A DNA stretch of 64,000 nt from the NCBI GenBank assembly GCA_037043455.1, contig JAWPHD010001349.1, positions 266,831-330,830 of the forward strand, read 5' to 3'. The notes beneath the pieces were generated by a model that worked only from the letters and a program-made list of their open reading frames with translations, made no database searches and was not told the DNA's origin. This DNA is from Cyrtodaria siliqua. Its lineage: Eukaryota > Mollusca > Bivalvia > Adapedonta > Hiatellidae. This document shows positions 33,345 to 45,203 of this stretch, in pieces. Both the position numbers and the translations under genes were made by a program. Each line of letters opens with the position of its first letter. The stretch's first letter is position 1.

Positions 33345-35520
33345 AAGCGGCGTCCACCTAATGCGAACGTCTGCCTTGGGGCCCAGGGTGGGTGGGGCGG
33401 GCGGGTTGATTCGGGGTAATATTTTTTCGATTTGTCGTGTTAAATGTCAATAAGTGTACAATATTGATGAAGACATGACGTAATAAATTTGATTAAGTCG
33501 TCAAATTTCTTATCGACATATTGAAATATAACTAGTCAAGACGACATACAGCAACTAAACTTATTTAAATGACGAAAATGTCGACTTCAGTCTGTCTGAC
33601 ATGTGAAGGTAAATCGTACTAAGTTGTATTCTTTCAAGTCGATATGATTCAAGAAACACGCCGTAAGTCGAGAAAATGGGGTCGAGAAGACGCGAAACAA
33701 TGCAACAACCCGACAATTTCGAAGTTTAAATAGAGGTAATTAACGCAACAACTAGTGACCCTTAAACGTTTCCTACGGAAGCGTATTCGTGCCTCGTCTT
33801 GTTGGGTTATATTGAATTTCTCCATTTAAAATAACTCGAGTTGTTATGACATATATCTATAAATCGATATATGTATGTCGACAAAACACGACACAATTCG
33901 ATAAATGCAAAACAAATACGTTGACAAGGTTCTTCATTTTACAATAAATCGATTTTAGTGAACTTGACATTTTTTTCTTTTCTTTATATCGCGTTGAAAC
34001 AAAACAAATAAAAATATATCAAGATAAAGGTACTCGACGTAATGGGTAGTATCTGTATTACGCGAGATATTTATCTGATAAACACGAGATATTTATTTCA
34101 AGCTATGTACTGTTTGTCGATTATGTCATAAAAATATGTCGATTTAAAATCTAAAAGATGATAAAACAATTCGAGTAACGTCATGTTTTAATTCAATAAA
34201 ATGTCAACGGAATGATTAGCCCCGGTCATCCAGCATGCTTCTGATTTCTTTACTACGCCGTGTTACGTGTATTCTAGTCTCGGAAAGACAAACCCGTATA
34301 CTTGTATACTTGCAAATATTGGTCTTGGCAGATTATTAGGATTAAAGTACCCACTAGCGATAAGCCGACTATATTCGCCATTTTTTCACGCAAATAAAAG
34401 TCAACGTTTGCATGACTCGTATGTTGTAAATAAAACTACATGAGTTTTCTAGGCCTAGAAAGCAGCCAAGCAAGTACCCAATGACTTGTCAGAAAACAGA
34501 GTAACAAGACAATATCCAGTAAGGGCATACAAAAACACAATTGAAGACAAACAATAAACGTAACCTTCCGTTTCAGAATTTAAAAACGGACTTTGATCAA
34601 TCATCGATCATACCTGTTTTAGGTATGACCTCGTTTTGAGGTGTCAACATTTTTAAAGAAATTTTACTCTAGCCTTGGTCAGCCGGCCTGCTTTTGCTTT
34701 CTTCGCTACGCTATGCTACACGGATTCAGCCAGTGGAAACAGCATAAAGTCGATGGTTGAACTTGCCACTAACATTGGTGAGATTTTGGCGAGACTTTGA
34801 GAGATTGTATGTACAAGACATATTTGCATGTTAATTAAAAGTTTTAAAATTTAAAAATGTCTTTTGACTTATGAGAAGCAGCACCTGATGGTAACAAAAC
34901 TGTGTAACTAAACTGTTGTGTTATGCTGTAATTTGCGAAATTTATACTTTTGTTATTTTAGAATAATATTGACAGTTATCTATTGGTTAATTTAATGTTG
35001 TCTGTTATTTATTTATCTTGTCCCCAACTCTGCCCCTCCACCACCTATCGTAAAATGTAAAATTTAGGATTGTTCTTTGATTTTATTTACTGTGAACTGT
35101 CTTGTGTGTTGTTAATTCATTGTTATCTATTATCTAGTATCATCAAATTCAATTTGCTGTTATCCTGTTATGAGACCCTTACCCCATCCCCATCCCTACA
35201 ACATAACGTCAAACAAACGTTGAGTTGTATGTGCATGAAAAACGAGCAAATACAGTTGGCGCTTTATTTTATTCTACCCAGACCAATATTTGCCAAAAAA
35301 GTAAATAAAGAAACGCAACTCGGGAATTTCCGCTATATAATTAAAACAAATGCAGAATTGGCATGGAACCTTCTCATCTGCAGAACTAGAGAGTTGCTTC
35401 AAATGATGTTGTAAAAACTCCATGTTTTGCTGGAGAGACGACCATTGTTTTCTGCCTTCACTCAAACAGCACCTAAAACAATACAGTGGTGATGATGATG
35501 CATTCATCAAAGGAAATGTC
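33345..35520 (-). mobile_element. Family X in reverse orientation, with an end-to-end junction at ~33775
   Basis: 33430-33775 is the reverse complement of the family X left unit (27671-28015). 33776-34660 is the reverse complement of the X right end (about 62830-63712). 34690-35240 is the reverse complement of 56050-56625, and 35270-35500 that of 39530-39770. Read on the minus strand, right-end sequence runs directly into left-end sequence with neither terminal repeat present. Confidence 0.6.
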
Positions 35521-35839
35521 ACCGACCATGCTACACATTCTTAATTATGGCTTAACCTGAAGAACATTTACACGGAATTGAAGAATGATGACATTTCCTT
35601 TGATGAATGCAAAGCATTAAATCGTTTAATTTAGGGTAACTAATGGGCGTGGCTATACCGTACTACAATTACCAGAAAGAGGAATTTAGAGTATGGACGT
35701 CGCTCTGACGACACAGTGTTACTAAGTACAACATGCTACAAAAAAGATAGAGTATGTATCAGCTCGTTGGTTATTTAAACACCTCGATTAAATAAACCAA
35801 CTCGCTGAGACCAGACTCTATCTATTGCATATTCTATCT
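35521..35839. other. Intergenic
   Basis: AT-rich. A GAGTATGGACGTCGCTCTGACG block near 35690 has no recognised partner. No gene. Confidence 0.25.
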
Positions 35840-36235
35840 TTAAGCATTTGGATTTCGGCCATTTTGAAATGTGCTAAAATAGTAACAGAGGAGTGGGGTG
35901 AGATTGTGGTGGGCATTTATTATATTATAGAAGAGCTTAAACCTAAATCAAAAGTAAAATAAAACATTTCTATGTAAATTCGGATAAGCCATAATTAAAA
36001 ACATATTGCTATATTTAAGCATTTTGAAATGTGCCGAAAATATTTAACATGGGGTCGGGGACATTTAGTATATTATAAAGGAGCCTAAATCGAAGCCAAA
36101 ATAAAATAAAACAGTTCTGCGTGAATGCTCCTTGGGATAAGCCATAATTAAGAATATATTGCTGTATTTAAGCATTTGATTGGCGGCCATCTTGAAAGGT
36201 GCTAAAAATAGTAACATAATGATCTGTGACCTTGG
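35840..36235. repeat. Tandem repeat, ~160-190 bp, about 2.5 units
   Basis: The series TTTAAGCATTTTGAAATGTGC, ATTTAGTATATTATA-AGGAGC, AAAATAAAACA and GGATAAGCCATAATTAA-AATATATTGCT recurs across the stretch, with a TTTAAGCATTTG unit starting near 35842, 36015 and 36168. Confidence 0.6.
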
Positions 36236-38670
36236 GGACCGAATTGAAAATATGGACTTTATCGTGAAGATTGAGGTAGGCAGTAGGAATCACGGTGTAA
36301 GTCTAACAACACAGAAATATTTACTCTTTTTTAAATAACTGGATAAGGATTGATGTTATCTGTTAAGAAAAATAGATACAAAATTCATTTGATAGTGCAC
36401 CCCGCCTTCCCCTTCCCCACCCACCCTCTCCAACATCAGGAACCGCAGTTATGATGTAATAATAAACAAAACTAACGACTAAGAATTATTTACATTTGCC
36501 CCACCCCCACCCCTTCCACCACTCACCAACCCCTTACCTCCATGCGAGGCGAGCCCATAACCCAATATGGTTTGAGATATGAATAAGAAGTGTAAACATA
36601 CATATTCAGTATATATAACAATATATTGGATGCATATAGTGCACCTTACCGTCCCCCAACCACAACCCTCTTGATGATGGATGGGTGGGGAGTTGGAACT
36701 TAGGTGGGCATTATGCACCATAGTTATAGGTGTAAGAATCAATAAACAAAACAATGCAGAAATATGAAAATAAATAAATAACCGGGTTTCGGGTTGTGTG
36801 GGCGGGGTGGGGGTATACCCCAGTATGAATGAAATGAGAATAAGAAGAGTAAATCATATGGTTAGTAACAAAGATTGGATGTTTCCTTAAACCAAAATTA
36901 TTGAACATTTCTTAGGCTATGTTAAGCTCGTAGGGAGCCCGTGATAATTTGAACCTAAATCAATTATGCACCCATCTAGATAATGATATAAGGAATCCCA
37001 GCCCACCATTTGGTTTAGCTAACGCAAATGGTTTAAATGCTATAGATGTATACAACAATTACATGCAAACCTTGATCTGAGTTTATTACACATCTTATGG
37101 CCCATCACAATTTTGGTTCCATGGAAGCTCAGAATATATAGCTGACACAGTTACTAGTACATAGATGTTACTCTGCAATTGATACAATTTGTTGATATGT
37201 CTAAGTAAACATGGTACGTTTAATTATTACTATTACTAAATGTGGTTGAAGGATCATATATATATCCTGCATTTTCTGCTTTGTATACTTATTTGGGCAG
37301 CCCTTTAACAACGCTAAACAGAAAATACAAATATAATAAAGCGGTAAATATTTCTAGAAAGGATCTACCAACATAGCTGTTACTCTGTAAATTAATTGTT
37401 ACAATTTGTCGATATGTCTACATAAACATGGTACTATTAACTGCTTTATTAATGTATAACATTACTATTATATGTATCTTTGATATTTTGAAACCACTGT
37501 AAAATATATGACCAATAAAATATCTAAAAATAAAACAGTCTTAAAAAAAACTAAAAAAAAATAAATAAATAAATAATGTGACCCTCTAGATAATATTATA
37601 AAAAAAAATGCCCAAATTTGGTGGAGCTAGGACAAGAAATGCTAGTGATATAGATCTGTCAACACAGCAGATCTAGCTGCGTGTGAAAATGTCATTATTA
37701 CATGTATAGCAATCCTTCTAAAATGAATCGAGGTTTTAAATTAGTAATGCAAGTACCTTGATTAAAACAGCAAGTAGAAAATCTTCGCAATTGGTTTTTT
37801 AGCAAGTGACTAAAATATTAAATTTGATCCCTGTAGGCATCAATGATTTCGAAAACAATAATAATAGAATTTGCCATCTCAGATGGTACCGACCAACCTC
37901 ATGGCTCATGTACTAAAACAGTTAAACTTTCAAATAGCATTTAAAAAAGAATCTGCCATACATGCAAGAAACAAAAAGTAAAAAAATAAGAAAAAATAAT
38001 GTTGGATTAAAGTTGAAGGAAGCGGGCAATAAATTGATAACCACGATGAAAGACAATACGCGCTAATTAAAAATCGATTAATCAATATTCCGATCGTTTC
38101 AGATCAATCTGTATAACGCAAACAAGTAGATCACATCACGCGATAAGGAACGTTTTATCACATGAAACTGCTTGTATTGCGTATAATATACCCGTTACGT
38201 ATTTCCCTATCAATAATACATACATTGTACCTTCATTTTCTTACAATTGAATACAACAATCCGTATCACACTACATGTTATCACACTACAGGTTATCAGT
38301 ATGCTACTAAAAATAGATTTTGGAAAATGTCAGATTGGAATGTTGGGGATTGCCAAGCTAGTAATATATTAAGAACAATGAATGTTTTAATATGAAATGT
38401 GAACTATCAGAATGTTTGTTTGTGCGTTTGTGAACATTCTGGGTTAATTAATTAATTTCAGATTATGTCAGTTGGTAAATTCACCAGAATTTGATGTGTA
38501 ATGAACACAGGTGTACTGTAGTTGTTGCAATGTAATGTACATGTTTTCATGCGCGTGTAATATATATGTTTTCATGTCTTTCCTGTTGGTGGTTTTCAGT
38601 TAATTTGACTTTATTTTAATTTGTTGTTTTTGATACATGTATTCTATTTTAATGATATGTAAAGAGGTAT
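36236..38670. other. Intergenic, C-rich tracts and a duplicated 200+ bp segment
   Basis: C-rich tracts lie at 36399-36425 and 36498-36535. The phrase TGTTACTCTG-AA-TTGATACAATTTGTTGATATGTCTA near 37165 recurs near 37379, a spacing of about 215 bp. An A-rich stretch is at 37540-37575. No gene was recognised. Confidence 0.35.
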
Positions 38671-38820
38671 ATAATAAAAGGATCATTACTATAGTAACTT
38701 GTTCTGAAGTTTGTATCACCTCTCTTAGGTAAATGCCAGTTCAGGATCCTGATCTGGCATTTACCTAATCGAGGTGATACAAACTTCCAGAACAAGTTAC
38801 TATAGTAATAATCCTATTAT
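38671..38820. repeat. Long foldback hairpin, ~65-70 bp arms
   Basis: GGATCATTACTATAGTAACTTGTTC...GGTGATACAAACTT-type sequence is present as inverted arms around a CAGTTCAGGATCCTGATCTGG centre. Only a few mismatches separate the arms, so it is recent or maintained. Confidence 0.85.
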
Positions 38821-38955
38821 ATTAACCATGTGTAATACAAGGCGACCGAATCACTCGTCCTATATATCACTCCGCGTATTTACAAACAATTATGGCGGAC
38901 ACTTGGCCGATAAACGCGATTTTGTATATTGACCTGTGAAAATAAGTATGAAAAA
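38821..38955. other. Spacer
   Basis: No feature recognised. Confidence 0.3.
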
Positions 38956-39165
38956 TTCAATTTCCATGAATATTCAAAATTCAAAATTCAAAATTCCAAA
39001 ATTCCAAAATGCAAAATTCCTAATTTCAAAATTCAAAATTCAAAATTCAAAAATTCAAAAATTCAAAATTTCAAAATTCAAAATTCAAAATTCAAAATTC
39101 AAAAATTCAAAAATTCAAAAATTCAAAATTTTAAATTTTTTAAAAATTTCAAAATTCATGTGATA
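38956..39165. repeat. (AAAATTC)n tandem repeat
   Basis: Irregular runs of AAAATTC and AAAAATTC for about 200 bp. Two overlapping open frames of Lys/Ile/Gln/Asn/Ser/Phe are translations of the repeat. Confidence 0.9.
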
Positions 39166-39170
39166 AAAAA

Positions 39171-39310
39171 GATCTGACACGCGTTGTCATTTCATACACA
39201 ATTTTATTAAACTCGTCCAGGAATTTGTTATTAAGATCGTCAGAGGCTAACAAATTCCTGAACTCGTTTAATAAAATGTTGTATGAAATGACAACTCATG
39301 TCAGATCCTC
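39171..39310. repeat. Foldback hairpin ending AGATCCTCTATG
   Basis: Left arm GATCTGACACGCGTTGTCATTTCATACACAATTTTATTAAACTCG and right arm (inverse) ending CATGTCAGATC pair over about 57 bp. It shares TTATTAAACTCG and the flank AGATCCTCTATG with 16835-16924. Confidence 0.8.
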
Positions 39311-39529
39311 TATGTACCAGCTAATTGTATCACAGTATACTTTAGGTCCTTGAACTTTAACTGTAAACGATACGTGTTTAGATGAAGCTTATGGAGTGTC
39401 AGTTTAGAGTACAACATTAATATTATTAATCCGGAGCAAGAACTAAGGCCACTGCTTATCCAGGCAGATGGGTATTCAAGTTCATTTTGTCATTTTTATC
39501 ATATTCATTAAAGATCTTCATCATCACCC
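39311..39529. other. Spacer
   Basis: No feature recognised. Confidence 0.25.
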
Positions 39530-39990
39530 CTATATTGTTTTAGGTGATGCTTGAGTGATGGCAGAAAACAATGGTTGTCGCTCCTGCAAAACATGGAGTT
39601 TTTACAAGATAATTTGAAGCAACGCTGCAGTTCTGCAGATGAGAAGGTTCCAGGCCCATTCTGCGTTTTTCTTAATTATATAGCGGAAATTCCCGAGTTG
39701 CGTTTCTTTTTCAATTTAGTATATTTACTTTTATTGGCAAATATCGGTCTGGGTAGATAAGACCAAATAAAGCGCAATATGTATTCGCCCATTTTTCACG
39801 CACATAAAAGTCAACATTGGGATTTGTTCTACTAGGGAAAAAATACTAATTATTTCAGGGGGTGGAAATCAGAGGTTACTATGAACGTGTCATTCTAACG
39901 CGTGCGCCTCTTTGCAGTGAGCGCCAATTGGTCAGTATCGATCTGTTTTTGTGGTCTAAAAATCGGTTTTTAATTGTTATCTCCAAACTA
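39530..39990 (+). repeat. Family X internal fragment
   Basis: 39530-39770 is the reverse complement of 35270-35500 (shared GGCAGAAAACAATGGTTGTC, CTGCAGATGAGAAGGTTCCA). 39885-39985 is a direct copy of 55233-55336 (shared CTAACGCGTG-CCTCTTTGC-GTGAGCGCCAATTGGTC). Confidence 0.65.
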
Positions 39991-42910
39991 CTTGTTGATA
40001 ATACGCATCAAATATTAGTGTTGAATGCTTGTTACATGTCGGTATACCCTGCTTTTGTTCGCAACGGCCGTATTGTACTACGATGCTGACAGATAGGAAT
40101 ATGCAAAAAGAACGACAACTCTGGTTATTGATTGGAATTTGTAGTCGTGCAGGATGGGAGATGACGTTTGCCAAGGCTGTGACCTTATTTAGACATAGAT
40201 AACGGCCGGGACATGCTGGATGGTGGATGACCTTGCCAAGGCGGTGATATAACTTAGCTTCAGTCCTAGAAAAATATTATAGTACCACTTTTGTTTAAAT
40301 AATGTACGAGAGGTAGGTATAATATTTGAGTAAGAACTTGAGGTGTTTATTTCCATTTGTCTGGAATAGCCTAACATAAGTATGGCATTATATAGGGTGG
40401 CATTGCAAGCGCAAGGCTATTGCGTCATAATGTTGCAATAGTGTCAAACGAAAGTGTTGATGTCGATTTCTGGTTTCGTAATTTAATTGTTATACATATA
40501 TATATATAATGTTCTGTTATTGCATATTAAATCTGGTAAACTTATTGAAGCTCACGACAGTATTAAGGATTCATAGTGGGGAAAGAAAAAAAAAATAATA
40601 ATAAAAAAAAAAAAAACCTATATATAAACCTATCCTGTGTTACTGGTTTCATGCCAAAAAGGGTATCGAAAAGTCCGTATGCTCGGGGGAGAGGGACAAA
40701 AGAAGTGCAAGATAGAGCAGATCTGAAGATAATGGTTTCTAACGGCACTCCAGCACTTTTGAACAAGTAACATTGGTCCCGTGGCATAACTGGGAACAGT
40801 GGACATGAAATCTGCATTTAAACGGTTTTTCATAGCTTTTGAGTTGTTGAGTTATAAAATATTTTATAGTTGTAATCAATATCATAGTGAGCAAATATGC
40901 TTTTATATTGTGCTTTAATTTCTGTATTTGCTATACCTTCACAGGGATAAATTACAGGGTCAAACATGCTTCTGTTTAGATAAATTTGTTAGGTGTTTTT
41001 CATTTTTAGCAATTTATTTCAGTAAACAGTTTTGCCGAAAATACAGTCTAAGAGCTCATGATTTATGTAAAGCCACTTGGTTTACAGCATGATTTCGTGT
41101 TGTGGGAAAAGGTTTAATCGTGTGATGCTGATCATGGGAAGTCAACCAGGATCAGAATGTGTAAGGCGAAGACGCAGACTGCGAGTGTAGTAGCAAACTG
41201 GGATCGCAAATGTGTGGCTAAATGAACAGATGTCACAACGCTAAGGGAACAGGACTCATTTTTAACCACTTTATTATTGCTTTTAATTCAATTAAAAACT
41301 ACATCAACAACAACAGATAACAAAAACAAAGAACATATATTATTTCTATTCACTTAAGAGAAATACGCACTTTCTACAGTGGGTGTCGGCAACTGGCCTA
41401 GAATTAAAGTGAATTGAATTGAATTGGGTTTTAAGGCGCACCAACACATGAAAGGTTATATGGCGCTTACAGGAATGAATTAAAGTGAACCATATTCTTA
41501 GTGTGTGTAAAGTGGTGCGCTTTTTGTTGTCGCAGTTACAACAAACCGGTATAAATTGTCACTTTTTACACTTGGAGTATGCAAATGCATGAATGTTGGT
41601 TAATGAATATACTAACTTTACACCAGGAGTCTGAAAATGGCTGAAAACGGTATATACTACCCGTTATGTTATTTACACCAACAGTGTGGGTATGTCGATG
41701 AGCATGTAATTAACATGTCGTCAGTCCTTAGATATCTCCGCCCTACTGTTTATTTCAAAGTATATTGACAATAGGTTCTAATACAACTGCATGTGCTTTA
41801 TTATTGACAACTGGCGGCGTGTTGATTGCAGGTCTATGCTATTGTTCTTTTGTCAATTTGTGATAGATATATGTCACAGTTTGTTTTGCTTATTACAGAT
41901 ATTTTTTACTTACTGCTGTGTCCGCTGCTGCTATAACAGTATAATGTCCTACATGTTTTCGTCTAGCAGTCAGCTTTACACATTAATCTGTTTGCGTTCA
42001 CTGATCTTTTCATTCAGTGGCTGTTGTTTTTATACAGAGTGGTGGCTGATGCTGTTTTAATTATAATTAGATCTCTGTGTTATAGGTTATTTTACGCCAT
42101 TCCTTGCACTTCAGTTTGTGTCACCATCACGACGTCGAAAGGCCAATCAACAATGTTCCTATGTCGAATAACCTGGTATTGGACATGCCGTTGCGAGACG
42201 TACCATAGAGACCTTCAGTAGTTGGTATCATATGTTAAGCTCTCCGTTTACAATTTGCTAGTATAAATGATAGCCATGAACAAACATTTAGACCTGGTTT
42301 ATGAACTAAGTTAATTGCAGACCATACTCGTACTTTGAAAGCCAAAGTGACTTTGTCGCACGGAACTGTATACATTTGGGCTCCTGCCGTTTTTGAACGA
42401 ATAGTTTATGGACATTTAGTTTTCTATTGTGAATGTCAAAGTAGGCCTTTAACACTTATTTTATGTTGAATTTGGAAATATATATTGAATTGCTTAATTC
42501 TTTGCCAATGAGTGTATATAGTGGCATTTCATTGTTCAGGAACAAGGATGTAGATGATGCTTTGTTGCCTGGTACTTTGTATTTCTATTAAGGATGATAC
42601 ATAGTGGGGCCTGCCCTCACATTATTTTAACTTGGGGCTTTTAAATTAATCCTAACGAAGCAAAAGTCGATGTTTTTTATGTTAAATATTGAAATCTTCA
42701 TTTGTTTGTTGTTTTAAGACAATGCTGTATTTGGGTGATGTACACTTATCAAGGCAAGCCTTGTTTGTGAATGGTTTACAACACGGAATTCAATGTGTAT
42801 AAGTTAAATTGAAGAAATTATACATTCAACCTTTAAGCTTGGCTGTGGCTTGGCAATCGTATAGATAATTTTTATATTTACCCTATTTTGGTTATATAAG
42901 CTCTATGTAG
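39991..42910. other. Intergenic, flank of the LTR element
   Basis: Contains a short duplicated phrase (GGATGG-AGATGACGTTTGCCAAGGC near 40151; GGATGGTGGATGACCTTGCCAAGGC near 40218), an (AT)n run near 40494-40510, an A-rich tract at 40587-40618, and a GAATTGAATTGAATTGGGTT retroposon-tail-like segment near 41410. Open frames up to 89 codons show no domain. Confidence 0.35.
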
Positions 42911-42914
42911 CTAT

Positions 42915-44229
42915 TGTAGCGTGTACCGAGCGGAACTAATTAACACAACCTCAATTTGGACAGAGCTAATATATACACGTTGCTCCCTACAATGATTCTG
43001 GTATATACAGATATATACACGCTTAATTTGTGATTGAGCAACTCGCTCATTAAAAATGATTCGTGGATACGTCTCAGATTAACTTGCTGAGATCTGATAA
43101 AAACTTAATAAAAACGTATTTACAGTAGCATATTATTTACAGTATATAGAAATAGACTGCTTTCCAGCTCGCAATGACAATGTTTATCACTATTCAAGTG
43201 AGCCAACACAGCTCAATCCTCTACAGTACGACTGAGCTACTCAACACTGAGTGCAAGCTCACGTTATCAACTGAGCTGCTCAGTTTTACCAATTGACTTG
43301 CGCAATTGAGCGGATCGCACAGCGCAGTAAGTTTCTCAATAACACCTAGCTATACACCGAGCCGCACGCACCAAAACTGCGAGCTCGCTAGTAATTGAGG
43401 CTCCCGAAATTTCCCTTGTAGGTCATACTACACCAATTCATTTTCCATAGGCCTACCTTATAGCTCTAAGCTCTGTACTGAGTTCCCTAATGTAGGAAGC
43501 TATATTTTTTATTACTTGTTTTGAAAGACCTATCTTAGTTTTATCAAAAAAACATACAGAAGCCATACATTGAGTATGTTTTGAAAAAGCTGTTGGGGTC
43601 GGATGGTGCTGACCCACCTACTTGCATGTAGAAACATGAGGAAAATGTAAAATATACTTCTTTCTTTGATTATGCAACACATTATGAATACATTGCACAA
43701 TTGTATGATTTAACCTTTATAAGTACCCTTCAAAAGTTGAATTTTAATTTTTTAGCAAGATTTTTTGGTTTGATTACCTTGACAACCAATCAAAATTAAG
43801 AGATTCTGTGTAATAGCTCCGAATTTACCCTGGAACTTTTTCCCTGCCCGCTGATTGGTTGGTAATTGGTGTAGTCCGATCTGTACCAGAAGGAATATAC
43901 AGGTAGGCCTTAATACACTATTAGACTATAGCTACCTCTTACTGTGCAAGTGAACACCTTCGAGTCAAAGCAACAAATCGTTGAAAATCTATCTTTCTGC
44001 AGTTTAAATACCCTGCCAACTATCGTAAGTTATCGCGAGAGTTGAGATGGTTCTCCCGCTAGCAATGTTTCTGGTTACTAGCGAATGTGACGCTGGGAAC
44101 CAGTCTAAATTCAATCGTTTCGACTTCCGACACGGAAATGAAAATACAAAAAATGTGAAATAAGTGAGTTAACGATTTACTGAACAATAACTGTAAAAAT
44201 TATAACTAAGTCAACTCACATCCTTAACA
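42915..44229 (-). repeat. 3' LTR (carries a 461 bp MITE)
   Basis: The 1315 bp copy is colinear with the 852 bp LTR at 54345-55196 apart from an insertion at 43421-43881. Its outer edge TGTAGCGTGTACCGAGCGG (plus strand) follows target duplication CTAT; its inner edge ends CTTAACA at 44229. Confidence 0.92.
43421..43881. mobile_element. MITE inserted in the 3' LTR
   Basis: It is absent from the other LTR, which defines both ends exactly. Flanked by TGTA at 43417-43420 and 43882-43885. Ends GGTCATACTACACCAATT and the inverse AATTGGTGTAGTCCGATC form imperfect 18 bp terminal repeats (core ACTACACCAATT). No coding capacity. It must be younger than the LTR element. Confidence 0.85.
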
Positions 44230-44470
44230 TTATCCACACCTCAGAGCAACTGCGTCCCGCAATTTTACTGTACTCCCACATTCATACTTCATAAATGTCA
44301 CTCACATACACAAACATGATTTACTTAACAACTCTGTGAACAGTATGAATATTTACAGATGAGGCATGATTTCCATGAGGAATGTCTTCTAAAAAAAACA
44401 CTATTAATGAACAAAAACAAAAAAAATAACTAAACATCGGAACATTTCAATGTCTTTCACTATACGTCCC

Positions 44471-45004
44471 TTAGTCGCTCAAATCACGCATGCCACCTAA
44501 CTCTTCTTTTGTTGTTTCTATCAGTTCTATCTCCTTCCCATTGTCAATGTACTTGGTTCTTTTTACTGTCTTCTTACAGTAACGGAATGGTGGAGTCTGC
44601 GTCTCCTGGCATTTCATCTGAGGACGGGAAATGTTTCCGGTCCTCTCCTTTGAACATCCTGGCAAACTTGACATCCTTGCTATTTTTATATATTGAAGTG
44701 GTTCGTGTAACTTCCTTTTTGGGGCTAAAACCGGGCGGAGATTTGTGGGTTTTCTCTTAACAGACTCTTCACTGGGGGTGGTCTCCTCTCTGACATGTCT
44801 AACATCGTCTTGTTTTTCAGTTTCCTTTAGTTCATCCTCGTCACCATCATCTTCCTCACTCTCGCCTATTAGGTTACCCGGGTCCTCCCCCAGTGAATCT
44901 TCTTCCCTAACCGTGTTCGGCTCGTGTTTCCTCTGGTGTCTTGTTAAGTTTGCAGGCTTGTTGGTTGCGTAGTCACATTTTGAACATTCGTATTTTGGGA
45001 TCAT
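44471..45004 (-). CDS. C2H2 zinc-finger ORF downstream of integrase
   Basis: The 177-codon ORF lies between integrase and the 3' LTR, the position of env in retrovirus-like elements. The N terminus YECSKCDYATNKPANLTRHQ, ending RKH, is a textbook C2H2 finger: C7, C10, H23, H27 with 12 residues between. It is followed by an acidic stretch (about residues 36-70, rich in E and D) and a basic C-terminal half. There is no signal peptide, membrane segment or coiled coil, so it is not an envelope protein. A partial second finger is encoded just upstream in another frame (45010-45117), so the original ORF may have had two fingers. The role is unknown; a nucleic-acid-binding accessory protein or a captured host finger are both possible. 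The ORF is intact although pol is broken. Confidence 0.7.
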   Translation of the reverse strand: MIPKYECSKCDYATNKPANLTRHQRKHEPNTVREEDSLGEDPGNLIGESEEDDGDEDELKETEKQDDVRHVREETTPSEESVKRKPTNLRPVLAPKRKLHEPLQYIKIARMSSLPGCSKERTGNISRPQMKCQETQTPPFRYCKKTVKRTKYIDNGKEIELIETTKEELGGMRDLSD

Positions 45005-45009
45005 CTTCT

Positions 45010-45117
45010 CTAATTCACATATTTCAAATGTTCTTTCATGGTCTCTATGTCATTTCTTCTGAATGGACACATGGGACATTTTTGATCTTTTCTGGGTGTA
45101 ATTTTTGTTTTTGCCAT
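45010..45117 (-). pseudogene. Upstream partial zinc finger of the third ORF
   Basis: ATG at 45115-45117 opens 35 codons containing CPMCPFRRNDIETMKEH, a C-x2-C ... H half or degenerate finger, ending in TAG. The finger ORF at 44471-45004 begins a few bases later in another frame, so a frameshift may separate what was one two-finger ORF. Upstream the next gene end is the integrase at 45204. Confidence 0.5.
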
Positions 45118-45203
45118 ACCTCCTGAAAAACAGAATGAGACGTATGTACGTGATAAAGTCAAACATATCACTGCAGTCTCGAAGTGAAATTCACGCGTAG
45201 AAT

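Noticed and set aside
38929..39177. 82-codon frame rich in KIQNSKF
   Set aside because: Translation of the AAAATTC tandem repeat.
44471..45004. Envelope gene for the third ORF
   Set aside because: No signal peptide, membrane span or fusion-like segment; the N terminus is a C2H2 zinc finger.
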